Below, one piece after another: positions 8,030 to 16,832 of a DNA stretch of 64,000 bases; the first letter of the stretch is position 1; each line of letters starts with the position of its first letter. The DNA lies in assembly GCF_018729455.1 (NCBI RefSeq), contig NZ_JAHHZF010000009.1:197878-261877 (forward strand), read 5' to 3'. The DNA comes from Prosthecodimorpha staleyi (GTDB lineage Bacteria > Pseudomonadota > Alphaproteobacteria > Rhizobiales > Ancalomicrobiaceae). The notes below the pieces were generated by a model, which saw only the letters and a program-made list of their open reading frames with translations, did no database searches and was not told the DNA's origin. Both the position numbers and the translations under genes were made by a program.

Positions 8030-9014
8030 ACCGGGGCCTGTTCCGCCCTCCCATGATCCCGCGCCGGCGGAGGCCGGCGCGGACTTCCTCACCTTCGTCC
8101 GCCGCCGGCCGGTCTTCCTGGCCGGCTATCTGATCGTCGGCGCGGTCGTGGCGATGGCCCTCGTGGCGCCGTTCCTGCCGCTGCGCTCGCCGGTCGACGC
8201 CAATGCCGGCGTCTATCTGGTCGCCCCGAGCCTCGCCTATCCGATGGGCACCGACACGGCCGGCCTCGACATCTTCAGCCGGGTTCTCCATGCCCCGCGG
8301 GTCGATCTCGCCATCGCGCTGTTCTCGACCCTGCTCGCCGCGCTCGTCGGCGGTCTCCTCGGCGCGGTTCTGGGCCTGTGGGACGGACGGCCGGGCCTCA
8401 AGGGCCTCGTCGCCATCCTGGCGATGCGCCTGTCCGACGTGGTCCAGGCCTTCCCGGTCTTCGCGCTGGCGCTGGTCCTGGTCGCGGTGCTCGGCCAGGG
8501 CGTGACCTCGATCGTGCTGGCGATCGGCATCGTCAACATCCCGGTCTATCTGCGCCTGATGCGGACGCAGACGCTGACCATCCGCACGCAACCCTATTTC
8601 GAGGCAGCGATGCTCGCCGGAGCGGGCGATGCCTATGCGCTCGCCCGCCATGTCGTGCCCAATGCGCTCGCGGTGCTGCTCGCCCAGATCGCCGGCGGCA
8701 TCGGCGCCGCGGTGCTGCTGACCGCGGGCCTCAGCTTCATCGGCGCCGGCGTGCGGGCGCCGACCCCCGAATGGGGCGGCATGATCGCCAACGGCTTTCA
8801 GAACGTGATCACCGGGCAATGGTGGCCGTCGGTGTTTCCCGGCCTGGCGCTGGCCCTGACCATCTTCGGCTTCAGCGCCGTCGGCGCCAGCATCGAGGCC
8901 TGGTGCAATCCACGCGAACGCACGCGTACCTCCCGGCGCGAGTGGGCCGCCTTCGTCGCCGCGCGCCGATCCCGGCCGTCCGCCGATGCCAGGCCCGGAG
9001 CCGCGACGCCATGA
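8022..9014 (+). CDS. ABC transporter permease, DppC/OppC type
   Basis: This 330-residue inner-membrane permease starts at a GTG overlapping the stop of the binding-protein gene. It has the long cytoplasmic N-terminus and first membrane span (FLAGYLIVGAVVAMALVAPF) of DppC proteins, the GTDTAGLDIFSRVLHAPRVDL block, and the EAA loop that contacts the ATPase (EAAMLAGAGDAYALARHVVPNA). About six membrane segments are visible. It pairs with the DppB-like permease, whose start overlaps its stop as ATGA. The usual order in such operons is DppB first; here DppC comes first. Confidence 0.5.
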   Translation: MAEPGPVPPSHDPAPAEAGADFLTFVRRRPVFLAGYLIVGAVVAMALVAPFLPLRSPVDANAGVYLVAPSLAYPMGTDTAGLDIFSRVLHAPRVDLAIALFSTLLAALVGGLLGAVLGLWDGRPGLKGLVAILAMRLSDVVQAFPVFALALVLVAVLGQGVTSIVLAIGIVNIPVYLRLMRTQTLTIRTQPYFEAAMLAGAGDAYALARHVVPNALAVLLAQIAGGIGAAVLLTAGLSFIGAGVRAPTPEWGGMIANGFQNVITGQWWPSVFPGLALALTIFGFSAVGASIEAWCNPRERTRTSRREWAAFVAARRSRPSADARPGAATP

Positions 9015-10024
9015 CCGCGCTCGGACCGATCCTGTTCCGGCTGATCGCCTTCGTGCCGCAGCTTCTCGGCGTGGTGCTGGTCAGCTTCCTGCTTCTGAAA
9101 CTGATCCCCGGCGACCCGGCCCCGATGATGCTCGGGCCGCTGGCGACCACCGAGGCGATCGCGAAGCTGCGCGCCGAACTCGGCCTCGACCAGCCGCTGC
9201 CGGTGCAGCTCTGGGAGTATCTGGTCCGTCTCGCCCATGGCGATCTCGGCCGCTCCTGGCAGACCACCAACCCGGTCCTGACCGATCTGGCGATCCGCAT
9301 CCCGGCGACGCTCGAACTGGTCACGCTCGGCCTCGCGCTGGCGCTCGCCATCGGCGTGCCGCTCGGCCTCGCCGCCGGGCGCAACGCCCATGGCCGCGTC
9401 GCGCGGTTGGCCGACGGCTACGGGCTCGGCGCCGGCGCGATGCCGGATTTCTGGATCGCGCTCCTGCTGATCTACGTCTTCTACACGCTCCTCGGCTGGG
9501 CACCGCCGCCGCTCGGCCGGCTCGACTTCGCCGTCCTGCCGCCGGACCGGATCACCGGGTCGTATCTCATCGACGCGCTCCTCGCCGGCGATGGCGCCAC
9601 GGCGCTCGCCGCGCTCGGCCAACTGGCGCTGCCGGTCGCGACGCTCGGGCTGACCAGCGCGGTGCCGATCCTGAAGATGACGCGCACCACCGTGGAGCGG
9701 CTGCAGGACAGCGACTTCGTCCGCTTCGCCGACGCCAAGGGCCTGTCGAACGCCCGCGTCTCGGCGCATGTGCTGCGCAACGCGCTGCCGTCCGTCGTCA
9801 CCGTGGTCGGCACGCTCTACGGCACGCTGCTCGGCGGCGCCGTGCTGATCGAGGTCGTCTTCTCCTGGGGCGGGGCCGGGCAATACGCCGTCTCCGCCGT
9901 GCTCAACGCCGACATCAACGCCGCGCTCGGCTTCGTCGTCGTCACCGCAGCGCTCTCGCTCGCCGTCCATCTGGTCGTCGACCTGATCTCCTTCGCGCTC
10001 GATCCGCGCCTTCGCCTCACCTGA
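9011..10024 (+). CDS. ABC transporter permease, DppB/OppB type
   Basis: This 337-residue permease opens with the DppB hallmark FLLLKLIPGDPAPMMLG and continues with LRAELGLDQPLPVQLWEYL and HGDLGRSW. The EAA loop reads FVRFADAKGLSNARVSAHVLRNALPSV, followed by LLGGAVLIEVVFSWGGAGQY. About six membrane spans are apparent. The ATG at 9011 overlaps the upstream stop by ATGA, indicating translational coupling with the DppC-like partner. It forms the channel for the substrate delivered by the family 5 binding protein. Confidence 0.5.
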   Translation: MTALGPILFRLIAFVPQLLGVVLVSFLLLKLIPGDPAPMMLGPLATTEAIAKLRAELGLDQPLPVQLWEYLVRLAHGDLGRSWQTTNPVLTDLAIRIPATLELVTLGLALALAIGVPLGLAAGRNAHGRVARLADGYGLGAGAMPDFWIALLLIYVFYTLLGWAPPPLGRLDFAVLPPDRITGSYLIDALLAGDGATALAALGQLALPVATLGLTSAVPILKMTRTTVERLQDSDFVRFADAKGLSNARVSAHVLRNALPSVVTVVGTLYGTLLGGAVLIEVVFSWGGAGQYAVSAVLNADINAALGFVVVTAALSLAVHLVVDLISFALDPRLRLT

Positions 10025-10035
10025 CAGGACCCAAC

Positions 10036-10530
10036 ATGGCCGATCTCAAGGATGCCCGAATTCTGACCCTCGCCGGAGGCCTGAAGGTGCTCGACGCGGC
10101 GATCGCCGAGGCCGAGCGGATCGGCCAGCCGATGTGCATCGCGGTCGTCGATCTCGGCGGCAATCTCCTGGCCTTCGGGCGCATGGACGGCTCCAAGGCG
10201 CTGAGCGTGATCTCGTCGACCTGCAAGGCGCGCACCGCGGCGCTCTCCGGCGAGCCGACCGGCGGGGCGCATGCCGATGTCGAGATCCAGATCGCGCTCG
10301 CCTCCGACAGCCAGTGGACCAACCTGATCGGCGGCTTGCCGATCAAGGTCGGCGGCCTGGTGGTCGGCGCGGTCGCGGCCGGATCGGGCACCGGCGCGCA
10401 GGACCTCGCCGTGGCGCGCGCCGGCGCGGCGGCGATCCCTGGGGCCGACATGTTCGCGGATTTCACCCCGATGGGCGCCGAGGACACCGGCATCGTGCGC
10501 GGCTCGCATCCGGAGAAAGTTCGTGGCTGA
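10036..10530 (+). CDS. GlcG/HbpS family protein (heme-degrading-domain-like)
   Basis: The 164-residue product is a GlcG/HbpS-type domain, seen from MCIAVVDLGGNLLAFGRMDGSKALS and the late IKVGGLVVGAVAAGSGTGAQD. Such proteins occur alone in catabolic operons; some bind heme or cobalamin, but their function in catabolism is unknown. It sits 11 bases after the DppB-like gene and overlaps the amidase start. No signal peptide is seen, so it is probably cytoplasmic. The family is well recognised; the role here is not. Confidence 0.5.
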   Translation: MADLKDARILTLAGGLKVLDAAIAEAERIGQPMCIAVVDLGGNLLAFGRMDGSKALSVISSTCKARTAALSGEPTGGAHADVEIQIALASDSQWTNLIGGLPIKVGGLVVGAVAAGSGTGAQDLAVARAGAAAIPGADMFADFTPMGAEDTGIVRGSHPEKVRG

Positions 10531-11995
10531 CGCCGCCGGCCCCCGCGACGCCCCATTTGAGACCGCAACCGCGCTGGCAGCCGCGATCCGGTCGCGCGCG
10601 CTCACGGCCTCGGCGGCGGTGGCGGCGGCCTTCGACCGGATCGAGGCGCTCGACGGGACCCTGATGGCCTTCTGCACCCTGGCCCGCGACGAGGCTTTCG
10701 CGCGCGCCGCCGCAATCGACGCGGGGATCGCGCGCGGCGGGGCCGTCGGTCCGCTCGCTGGGGTGCCGATCGCCGTCAAGGACCTGATCGCGACCCGCGG
10801 CCTGCGCACCACCTTCGGCTCGCCGCTCTATGCCGATTTCGTGCCCGACGAGAGCGACGTGGTCGTCGACCGGCTCGAGGCGGCCGGGGCGATCGTGCTC
10901 GGCAAGACCAACGTGTCGGAATTCGGCTACGGCCCGGTCGGCCACAACCCGCTCTTTCCGACCACCCGCAATCCCTGGAACCCGGCGCTGACCTCCGGCG
11001 GTTCCAGCGCCGGCACGGCCGCCGCGGTCGCCAGCGGCATGGTCCCCTTCGGGCTCGGCAGCGATGGCGGGGGTTCGATCCGCATCCCAGCGGCGCTCTG
11101 CGGCGTGGTCGGCGTGAAGGCCTCGTGGGGGCGGGTGCCGCTCTATCCGGGCTGCCGCGACGAGCGTTATCCGGGGGCTTCCGGCTGGGAATCGCTGGAG
11201 CATATCGGCCCACTGTCCCGGACTGTCGCGGATGCGGCGCTGGCCCTCGACGTGATGGCCGGGCCGACGGCGCTCGATCGCCACTCGATCCCGGCCGAGT
11301 CCGCCGCCTTCCGGATCGCGCCGCCGGAAACGCTGCGCGGCCTGACCATCGCCTTCAGCGGCGATCTCGGCTTCGCCGCCGTCGATCCCGAGGTTCGCCG
11401 CATCGCCACCGACGCGGCCCTGCGCCTCGCCGCCGCGCTCGGCTGCCGGATCGAAGCGGTCGACCCGCCGATCCCGGACCCGCAATCCGCCTTCGAGGCT
11501 ATCGTGGCGCTCGACACCGACCGGGAAGGCCTGCGCCGGATGGCCGGGGAGCGCGACTACCGGTTCGGCGGGGCGCTCGGCCGGCTGCTGGCCCATCCCT
11601 GGAGCGCCGACGATTTCACCGCCGCGATCCTTGCCCGCAAAACCATCGCCAATGCGATGAGCCGCTTCATGGCACGGTTCGATCTCCTGCTGACGCCGAC
11701 CACGGCCGTCGCGGCCTTCGCGATCGACTGCGAGGGGCCGGAGCGGATCGACGGCCGGCCGGTCCTGCCGAGCGCCTGGACGCCCTTCTCGTCGCTCGCC
11801 AACCTGACCGGCCAGCCGGCCGCCACGGTGCCGGCGGGCTTCACCGCGGCCGGACTTCCGGTCGGCTTGCAGATCATGGGCCGCCATCTCGGCGACGCGA
11901 CCGTGCTGACCGCCTGCGCGGCGGTCGAACAGCTGCTGCCCTGGCGCGATCGGGTCCCGCCGCTCGCGGTGTGCGCGAGGTCCGCCGATGCATGA
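10523..11995 (+). CDS. amidase (amidase signature family)
   Basis: This is a 490-residue amidase signature hydrolase that cleaves carboxamides to acid and ammonia or amine. The Ser-cisSer-Lys triad is visible: Lys86 in PIAVKDL, the cis-Ser in the GGSSAG loop at 159-164, and nucleophile Ser185 in GSDGGGSIRIPAA. The GTG at 10523 overlaps the end of the GlcG-like gene and has GGAGAAAG upstream. No signal peptide is present, so it acts inside the cell, probably on the compound imported by the surrounding ABC transporter. The sequence alone does not separate aliphatic, peptide-like and aryl amides. Confidence 0.5.
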   Translation: MADAAGPRDAPFETATALAAAIRSRALTASAAVAAAFDRIEALDGTLMAFCTLARDEAFARAAAIDAGIARGGAVGPLAGVPIAVKDLIATRGLRTTFGSPLYADFVPDESDVVVDRLEAAGAIVLGKTNVSEFGYGPVGHNPLFPTTRNPWNPALTSGGSSAGTAAAVASGMVPFGLGSDGGGSIRIPAALCGVVGVKASWGRVPLYPGCRDERYPGASGWESLEHIGPLSRTVADAALALDVMAGPTALDRHSIPAESAAFRIAPPETLRGLTIAFSGDLGFAAVDPEVRRIATDAALRLAAALGCRIEAVDPPIPDPQSAFEAIVALDTDREGLRRMAGERDYRFGGALGRLLAHPWSADDFTAAILARKTIANAMSRFMARFDLLLTPTTAVAAFAIDCEGPERIDGRPVLPSAWTPFSSLANLTGQPAATVPAGFTAAGLPVGLQIMGRHLGDATVLTACAAVEQLLPWRDRVPPLAVCARSADA

Positions 11996-12007
11996 TTTTC
12001 AATCATG
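11991..12007. promoter_or_regulatory. 17-bp palindrome CATGATT-TTC-AATCATG, candidate XRE-cupin operator
   Basis: The arms are exact over seven bases with a three-base centre, and the outer six bases match the palindrome at 6213-6229. It begins at the very end of the amidase gene and lies about 95 bp before the start of the XRE-cupin regulator, where autoregulation would be expected. Confidence 0.5.
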
Positions 12008-12099
12008 GACGGGATTGCCAATCGGGGAGCGTTCCGGTCAAGGATCAACGGACATGTTGCGGGGTCGCGATCGAGGCCCGCAGAGAAGCGGATCGGACC

Positions 12100-12690
12100 A
12101 TGGCCGGCGACAACAGCAAGCAGAAATCGAACGATCTCCAGATCGGTGCGCGCGTGAAGCATGCCCGCATCCTGGCCGGCATCCGCATGCGCGAACTGGC
12201 CGAGAAGGTCGGCTGTACGGAGAGCTCGATCTCCAAGATCGAGAGCGGCCGGGTGATCCCGTCGGTGCCGATGCTGCAGCGGCTGGTCGAAGCGCTCGAC
12301 CGCGATCTCGCCTCCTTCTTCGGTGCCGACATCTCCTCGCCAGGCATCATCCAGCGCGCCGGCCAGCGCACGGTGACCACGACCGATCCGATCCGCGGCG
12401 GGACCGGGGTCAGCTACGAGCGGCTGGTGCCGTTCGGCGCCGGCAACCTGCTGGAGGGCAACATCCATGTCGTCGAGCCGGGCGGATCGAAGGAGGACAT
12501 GATCACCCACCAGGGCGAGACGCTGGGCTTCGTCATCGAGGGACAGATCGAACTGACCATCGACGCGACCACCTACAGCCTGTCGACGGGCGATTCGTTC
12601 TTCTTCAAGAACCATCTGACCAACAGCTATCGCAACATCGGGACCGTGCCCGCGCGCGTCATCTGGGTGAACACGCCGCAGGTCCATTGA
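12100..12690 (+). CDS. XRE family regulator with C-terminal cupin domain
   Basis: This 196-residue protein has an N-terminal helix-turn-helix at about residues 15-70 (MRELAEKVGCTESSISKIESG, then PMLQRLVEALD) and a cupin barrel from about 115 to 190 (EDMITHQGETLGFVIEGQIEL, ending in SYRNIG). Cupin-fused XRE regulators sense small metabolites and control uptake or catabolism of amines, amino acids or related compounds. The ATG at 12100 gives the normal length. It lies inside the transporter operon, between the amidase and the ATPase. The palindromes at 6213 and 11991 are likely its sites. Confidence 0.5.
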   Translation: MAGDNSKQKSNDLQIGARVKHARILAGIRMRELAEKVGCTESSISKIESGRVIPSVPMLQRLVEALDRDLASFFGADISSPGIIQRAGQRTVTTTDPIRGGTGVSYERLVPFGAGNLLEGNIHVVEPGGSKEDMITHQGETLGFVIEGQIELTIDATTYSLSTGDSFFFKNHLTNSYRNIGTVPARVIWVNTPQVH

Positions 12691-12727
12691 CGGCGCCCCC
12701 GCATGCGGTTGCCCCGGAGGGGAGCGC

Positions 12728-14479
12728 ATGACGAGCTCATCGTTGCCGGTCAGGGAGCCGGCCGCGCCGCTTCTGGACGTGAGAGACCTTTCGACGGACG
12801 TCCTGACGATCGCCGGACCGCGCCGCATTCTCGACCGTGTCTCCTTCTCGGTCGCCTCCGGCGAGGTGCTGGCCCTGGTTGGCGAATCCGGGTCGGGCAA
12901 GAGCATGGCGATGCAGGCGATCATGGGGCTCATCGCGCCTCCGGCCCTGGTTGCCGAGGGGACGATCGCATTCGAAGGCCGTGATCTGCTCGCCTGTTCG
13001 CAACGCGCGATGCGCGCGATCCGCGGCAGCCGGATCGGCATGGTGTTCCAGGAGCCGATGAGCGCCCTCAACCCGCTCCTGGCCGTCGGCGACCAGATCG
13101 CCGAGACGCTGGTCGCGCATCGGGGGCTCGGCTGGGCGGCGGCGCGGGCAGAGAGCGTCCGTCTGCTCGATCTGGCCCGGGTCGCCGACGCGCGACGGGT
13201 CGCCGGTCTGCGGCCGCACCACCTGTCGGGCGGCATGCGCCAGCGCGTGGTCATCGCTGCCGCGATCGCCTGCAAGCCGGCGCTTCTGATCGCCGACGAG
13301 CCGACCACCGCACTCGATGCCACCGTGCAGGCCGAGATCATGCTGCTGCTCGGCCAGCTGCGCCGCGAGGTCGGCTGCGCCATCCTGCTGATCTCGCACG
13401 ATATGGGCCTCGTCGCATCCTTCGCCGAGCGCGCCGCCGTCATGCTGCGCGGACGGATCGTCGAAAGCGGGCCGACCGCCGCGCTGATGGCGAACCCGCA
13501 GTCGCCCTATACCCGGACCTTGATCGCTGCCGGCCTGCCGGCCGCTCCGGCGACGGCGCGGCGCGCGATCCCGGCACCCGACCCGGCCACCCCCGCCGCT
13601 CTCGAAGTGCGCGACCTCACCGTCACCTTTCCGGTCGGCGGAAAGAGAGTGCCTTGGGGGCGTTCTCAGCACTTGTTCGCCGTCGACGGGGTCGGATTGT
13701 CGCTCGCGCAAGGCGAGACGCTGGCCGTGGTCGGCGAAAGCGGCAGCGGCAAGACCACGCTCGCCCGGGCCATTCTCGGGCTGACCCCGATCGCCGACGG
13801 CGGCGTCTGGATCGCCGGGGCCGACCTTCGGGATCGGCCGGCCGAGGCGCGATCCCGCATCCAGTATGTCTTTCAGGATCCGCAAGCCTCGCTCGATCCG
13901 CAGTTCCGAGCCTGGCGGTCGGTCGTCGAACCGTTGGTGCTGCAGGGCGAAACCCGGCGGGATGTGCTGCGGAGAAAGGCCGAGGCCCTGCTGGTCGAAG
14001 TCGGGCTCGACGCCAGCCATTTGGATCGCCTGCCGCACGAACTGTCGGGCGGTCAGCGCCAGAGGCTCGGCATCGCCCGGGCGCTGGCGACCCGACCCCG
14101 CATCCTGATCGCCGACGAGGCGGTTTCCGCGCTCGACGCCACGACCCGGCTGCAGGTGCTGCAACTGTTCCAGGACCTGCAGGCGGCGCAGGGACTTTCC
14201 TATCTCTTCATCACGCACGACCTCGCCGTGGTCGCCCGCATCGCCCACCGCGTCGCGGTGATGCGATTCGGCCGGATCGTCGAGATCGGTCCGGTCGACC
14301 GCGTGCTGGCCGATCCGCAGCATCCCTACACGCGCGCGTTGGTCGCCTCGGGGGCCGGCCGCACGGCCGAGACGGTGCCGGTCCCCGGAACGGCGCGCCA
14401 TCGCACCGGTCCGGCTGGGTACACGATGGCGTGGCGCTACAGGACCTGCGGGGAGGGGCATCGCGTCCTGGAGACCTGA
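12728..14479 (+). CDS. fused double ABC ATPase of Dpp/Opp type (DppD-DppF fusion)
   Basis: This 583-residue protein joins the two ATPases that energise peptide-type transporters. The N-terminal half has Walker A GESGSGKS, signature LSGGMRQRVVIA and Walker B LLIADEPT. The C-terminal half has GESGSGKTT, LSGGQRQRLGIARAL and ILIADEAVSALD. Oligopeptide-transporter tails appear after each half (NPQSPYTRTL and DPQHPYTRAL). The ATG at 12728 has GGAGGGGAG upstream. It serves the permeases at 8022 and 9011, although the regulator gene lies between. The last residues (RTCGEGHRVLET) resemble a shortened version of the Cys-containing tail of DppF. Confidence 0.5.
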   Translation: MTSSSLPVREPAAPLLDVRDLSTDVLTIAGPRRILDRVSFSVASGEVLALVGESGSGKSMAMQAIMGLIAPPALVAEGTIAFEGRDLLACSQRAMRAIRGSRIGMVFQEPMSALNPLLAVGDQIAETLVAHRGLGWAAARAESVRLLDLARVADARRVAGLRPHHLSGGMRQRVVIAAAIACKPALLIADEPTTALDATVQAEIMLLLGQLRREVGCAILLISHDMGLVASFAERAAVMLRGRIVESGPTAALMANPQSPYTRTLIAAGLPAAPATARRAIPAPDPATPAALEVRDLTVTFPVGGKRVPWGRSQHLFAVDGVGLSLAQGETLAVVGESGSGKTTLARAILGLTPIADGGVWIAGADLRDRPAEARSRIQYVFQDPQASLDPQFRAWRSVVEPLVLQGETRRDVLRRKAEALLVEVGLDASHLDRLPHELSGGQRQRLGIARALATRPRILIADEAVSALDATTRLQVLQLFQDLQAAQGLSYLFITHDLAVVARIAHRVAVMRFGRIVEIGPVDRVLADPQHPYTRALVASGAGRTAETVPVPGTARHRTGPAGYTMAWRYRTCGEGHRVLET

Positions 14480-14501
14480 TGCCGGCCGTGGAACGGCGTC
14501 A
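14477..14501. terminator. possible bidirectional terminator hairpin between convergent genes
   Basis: TGATGCCG (14477-14484) can pair with CGGCGTCA (14494-14501), with one G-T pair and a nine-base loop. It spans the facing stop codons of the double ATPase and the GST gene. No T-run follows, so it is only a candidate. Confidence 0.5.
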
Positions 14502-15098
14502 GGCGAGCCGCGTCGCCGCCATGGACGGCCGCTGCTCGAAATCCGCATACCAGGCGGCGAGCGTCGGGCAGCCGTTGCGCCAGCCGTGATCGGGGAAGCG
14601 GAAGTCGAGATAGCTGAGCGCGCAGGCCAGCGCGATCGTTCCGACATCGATGCGCCCGCCCGGCGGGTTGGCCTCGAAATGGGCAAGCGTGGTGCGGACC
14701 TTGTCCCACTGCCCGGCGACCCATTCCGGCCACAGGCGTTCGGCCGGCCGCGCGGCCGTCTCATAGCGCACCAGGAGTGCGGCGACCGTGATGCCGTCGG
14801 CGAGCGACTGGTCGACCTCGGCGCGCAGGCGCGCCTTCGGATCGGCAGGCAGCAGGGCGCCGCCGGCAAGGTCGTTCAGATAGGAGAGGATCACGCGGCT
14901 GTCGGCCACCACGGTACCGTCGTCGGCGATCAGGGTGGGAACCTGGCCGAGCGGGTTCGAGGCGACGATGGTCGGGTCCCGGTTGATCGGGTGGGCCGCC
15001 GAGGCGAGCTTTTCGATGCGGTCGCCGATGCCCAGTTCCAGGGCGGCGACGAGGACCTTGCGAACGTAAGGCGAGGTCGGGGAGAAGAAGAGCTGCAT
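14499..15098 (-). CDS. glutathione S-transferase family protein
   Basis: This 199-residue protein has an N-terminal thioredoxin-like domain (FSPTSPYVRKVLVAALELG, then GQVPTLIADDG and ADSRVILSYL, the glutathione-binding Ser/Arg region) and an all-helical C-terminal domain. The ATG at 15098 has GGAGG upstream. It is the last gene of the operon that begins at 23987. In catabolic operons such GSTs can isomerise or cleave conjugates; the substrate is unknown. Confidence 0.5.
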   Translation of the reverse strand: MQLFFSPTSPYVRKVLVAALELGIGDRIEKLASAAHPINRDPTIVASNPLGQVPTLIADDGTVVADSRVILSYLNDLAGGALLPADPKARLRAEVDQSLADGITVAALLVRYETAARPAERLWPEWVAGQWDKVRTTLAHFEANPPGGRIDVGTIALACALSYLDFRFPDHGWRNGCPTLAAWYADFEQRPSMAATRLA

Positions 15099-15117
15099 GG
15101 ATGTCGTCCTCCGACGG

Positions 15118-16830
15118 TCAGGGCGTGGCGGATGCGAGGTCGAGACCCGCGATATAGCCGAAGGTGAGGGCCGGGCCGAGGGTGATTCCGGCCGACGGAT
15201 AGGTCCCGGCCATGATCGAGTTCATGTCGTTGCCGCAGGCCCAGAGACCCGGGATCGGCTGTCCGTCGGCGCCGAGCACGCGGGCGCGCGGGTCGGTCTC
15301 CAGGCCGGCGGCGGTGCCGATGTCGCCCGGCCAGACCCGAACCGCATAGTAGGGCGCGGTCCGGATCGGGCCGAGGCACGGATTGGGCTTGTGCGCCGCG
15401 TCCCCGAGATAGCGGTTGTAGGCGGTCGACCCCTTGCCGAAATCCGGATCGGTCCCGGTCTCGGCATATCGGTTCATGCGCGCGACCGTGTCGGCGAGCG
15501 CGGCCGGATCGACCGCCATGGCGCGGGCCAGCGTTTCGACCGTGTCGCCCCTGACCAGATAGCCCGATTTCAGGAAGCGGCCGAGCGGGCGCAATCCCGG
15601 ACGGACCAGACCGAGGCCGTAGCGGCGGATGAAGGCGGCGTCGCACACGAGCCAGGCCGGGATAGCCGGGCGCGTCTCCTGCGCCAGATGCATCGCCTCG
15701 ACGAAGTCGTGGTAGGAATTGGCCTCGTTGACGAAGCGGCGGCCGGTGCCGTCGACCGCGACGAGGCCGGGCTTGGCGCGATCGAGGATCAGATGCGGGA
15801 AGCGCGTCTCGGTGCCGTCGGCTTCGCGCATCACTGAAACAGGTGCCCAGAAGGCATTGCCGACATTGTCGGTTCCGATCCGGCCTCCGACGCCCTGCGC
15901 CAGCCGGATGCCGTCGCCGCCATTGCCGGAAGGCGCCATCGAATAGTGCCGGTCGGCATGGGGCAGCAGAGCCTGCCGCATGGCCGCGCTGCCCGGAAAG
16001 CCGCCCGAGGCGAGCACCACGCCACGGCGCGCGCCGATCCGGCGGGGACCGGACGGACCCTCGACCACGAGGCCGACGACGCGACCGTCCTCGACGATCA
16101 GATCGCGGGCCGCATGACGCTCGCGGATCGGGATGGCACGGTCGAGCGCCGACCTGAACAGCCGGGCGGCCAGTGCATTGCCCATCAGCAGCCGCGTGCC
16201 GCGCTTCTGGGACAGCCGGTCGCGCGCAAAGCGCAGCACGAGCGCGGCGCTGCCGAGAAATGCCTGTACCGACTTCGTCGCCGACAGCAGGGTGTCGATG
16301 TCCTTGCGGTTGACCATCATGCCGCCGAAGACCAGAAACTCCTTCAGCGGCGCCCGCAGCCGGCCGAAATCGCGGCCGAGCTCCCGTCCGTCATAGACGA
16401 CCGGATCGAGCGTGCGCCCGCCGGCGGCGGCGCCGGGCAGGTCGGGCTTGTAGTCGGGCGAGACCGCGCGCGGTGCCAGACGGAGCGCGGTATGCCGCTC
16501 CAGAAAGTCGATCATCTCCGGCCCGCGATCGAGAAAGGCCTCGATCATGTCGACGCGCAGGCGGTTGCCGAGATGGGCGCGCAGATAGTCGATAACGGCG
16601 GCGCGGCTCTCGGTCAGCCCGACCGCGCCGAGATGGGAATGACCAGGCACCCAGACGGCGCCGCCGGAGATCGCCGTACTGCCGCCGATCGTATCGGCCT
16701 TCTCGACGACCAGGACGGAAAGGCCGCCGATCGCGGCGGTCAAAGCTGCGGCGAGGCCGGCGGCGCCGGAGCCGACCACGACGGCGTCGAAGACCTCGTC
16801 GAAGCCCGCGGAGGACGAAGCGGTCGCCAT
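15118..16830 (-). CDS. FAD-dependent oxidoreductase, KstD/fumarate-reductase flavoprotein family
   Basis: This 570-residue flavoprotein has the dinucleotide-binding start DAVVVGSGAAGLAAALTAA, a Glu at the end of the second strand (VVEKADTIGG), the GGSTAISGGAVW loop and a C-terminal GNDMNSIMAGTYPSAG block that closes the FAD site. This set matches 3-ketosteroid delta-1-dehydrogenase-like and fumarate-reductase-like enzymes that introduce or remove a double bond next to a carbonyl. It lies between the SDR genes and the GST gene in the first liv operon. The operon therefore probably oxidises a cyclic or carbonyl compound after import; steroid degradation is not supported by other genes here. Confidence 0.5.
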   Translation of the reverse strand: MATASSSAGFDEVFDAVVVGSGAAGLAAALTAAIGGLSVLVVEKADTIGGSTAISGGAVWVPGHSHLGAVGLTESRAAVIDYLRAHLGNRLRVDMIEAFLDRGPEMIDFLERHTALRLAPRAVSPDYKPDLPGAAAGGRTLDPVVYDGRELGRDFGRLRAPLKEFLVFGGMMVNRKDIDTLLSATKSVQAFLGSAALVLRFARDRLSQKRGTRLLMGNALAARLFRSALDRAIPIRERHAARDLIVEDGRVVGLVVEGPSGPRRIGARRGVVLASGGFPGSAAMRQALLPHADRHYSMAPSGNGGDGIRLAQGVGGRIGTDNVGNAFWAPVSVMREADGTETRFPHLILDRAKPGLVAVDGTGRRFVNEANSYHDFVEAMHLAQETRPAIPAWLVCDAAFIRRYGLGLVRPGLRPLGRFLKSGYLVRGDTVETLARAMAVDPAALADTVARMNRYAETGTDPDFGKGSTAYNRYLGDAAHKPNPCLGPIRTAPYYAVRVWPGDIGTAAGLETDPRARVLGADGQPIPGLWACGNDMNSIMAGTYPSAGITLGPALTFGYIAGLDLASATP

Positions 16831-16832
16831 GA

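Noticed and set aside
12737-14869. 710-codon minus-strand frame
   Set aside because: It lies antisense to the double ABC ATPase, whose six nucleotide-binding motifs are intact.
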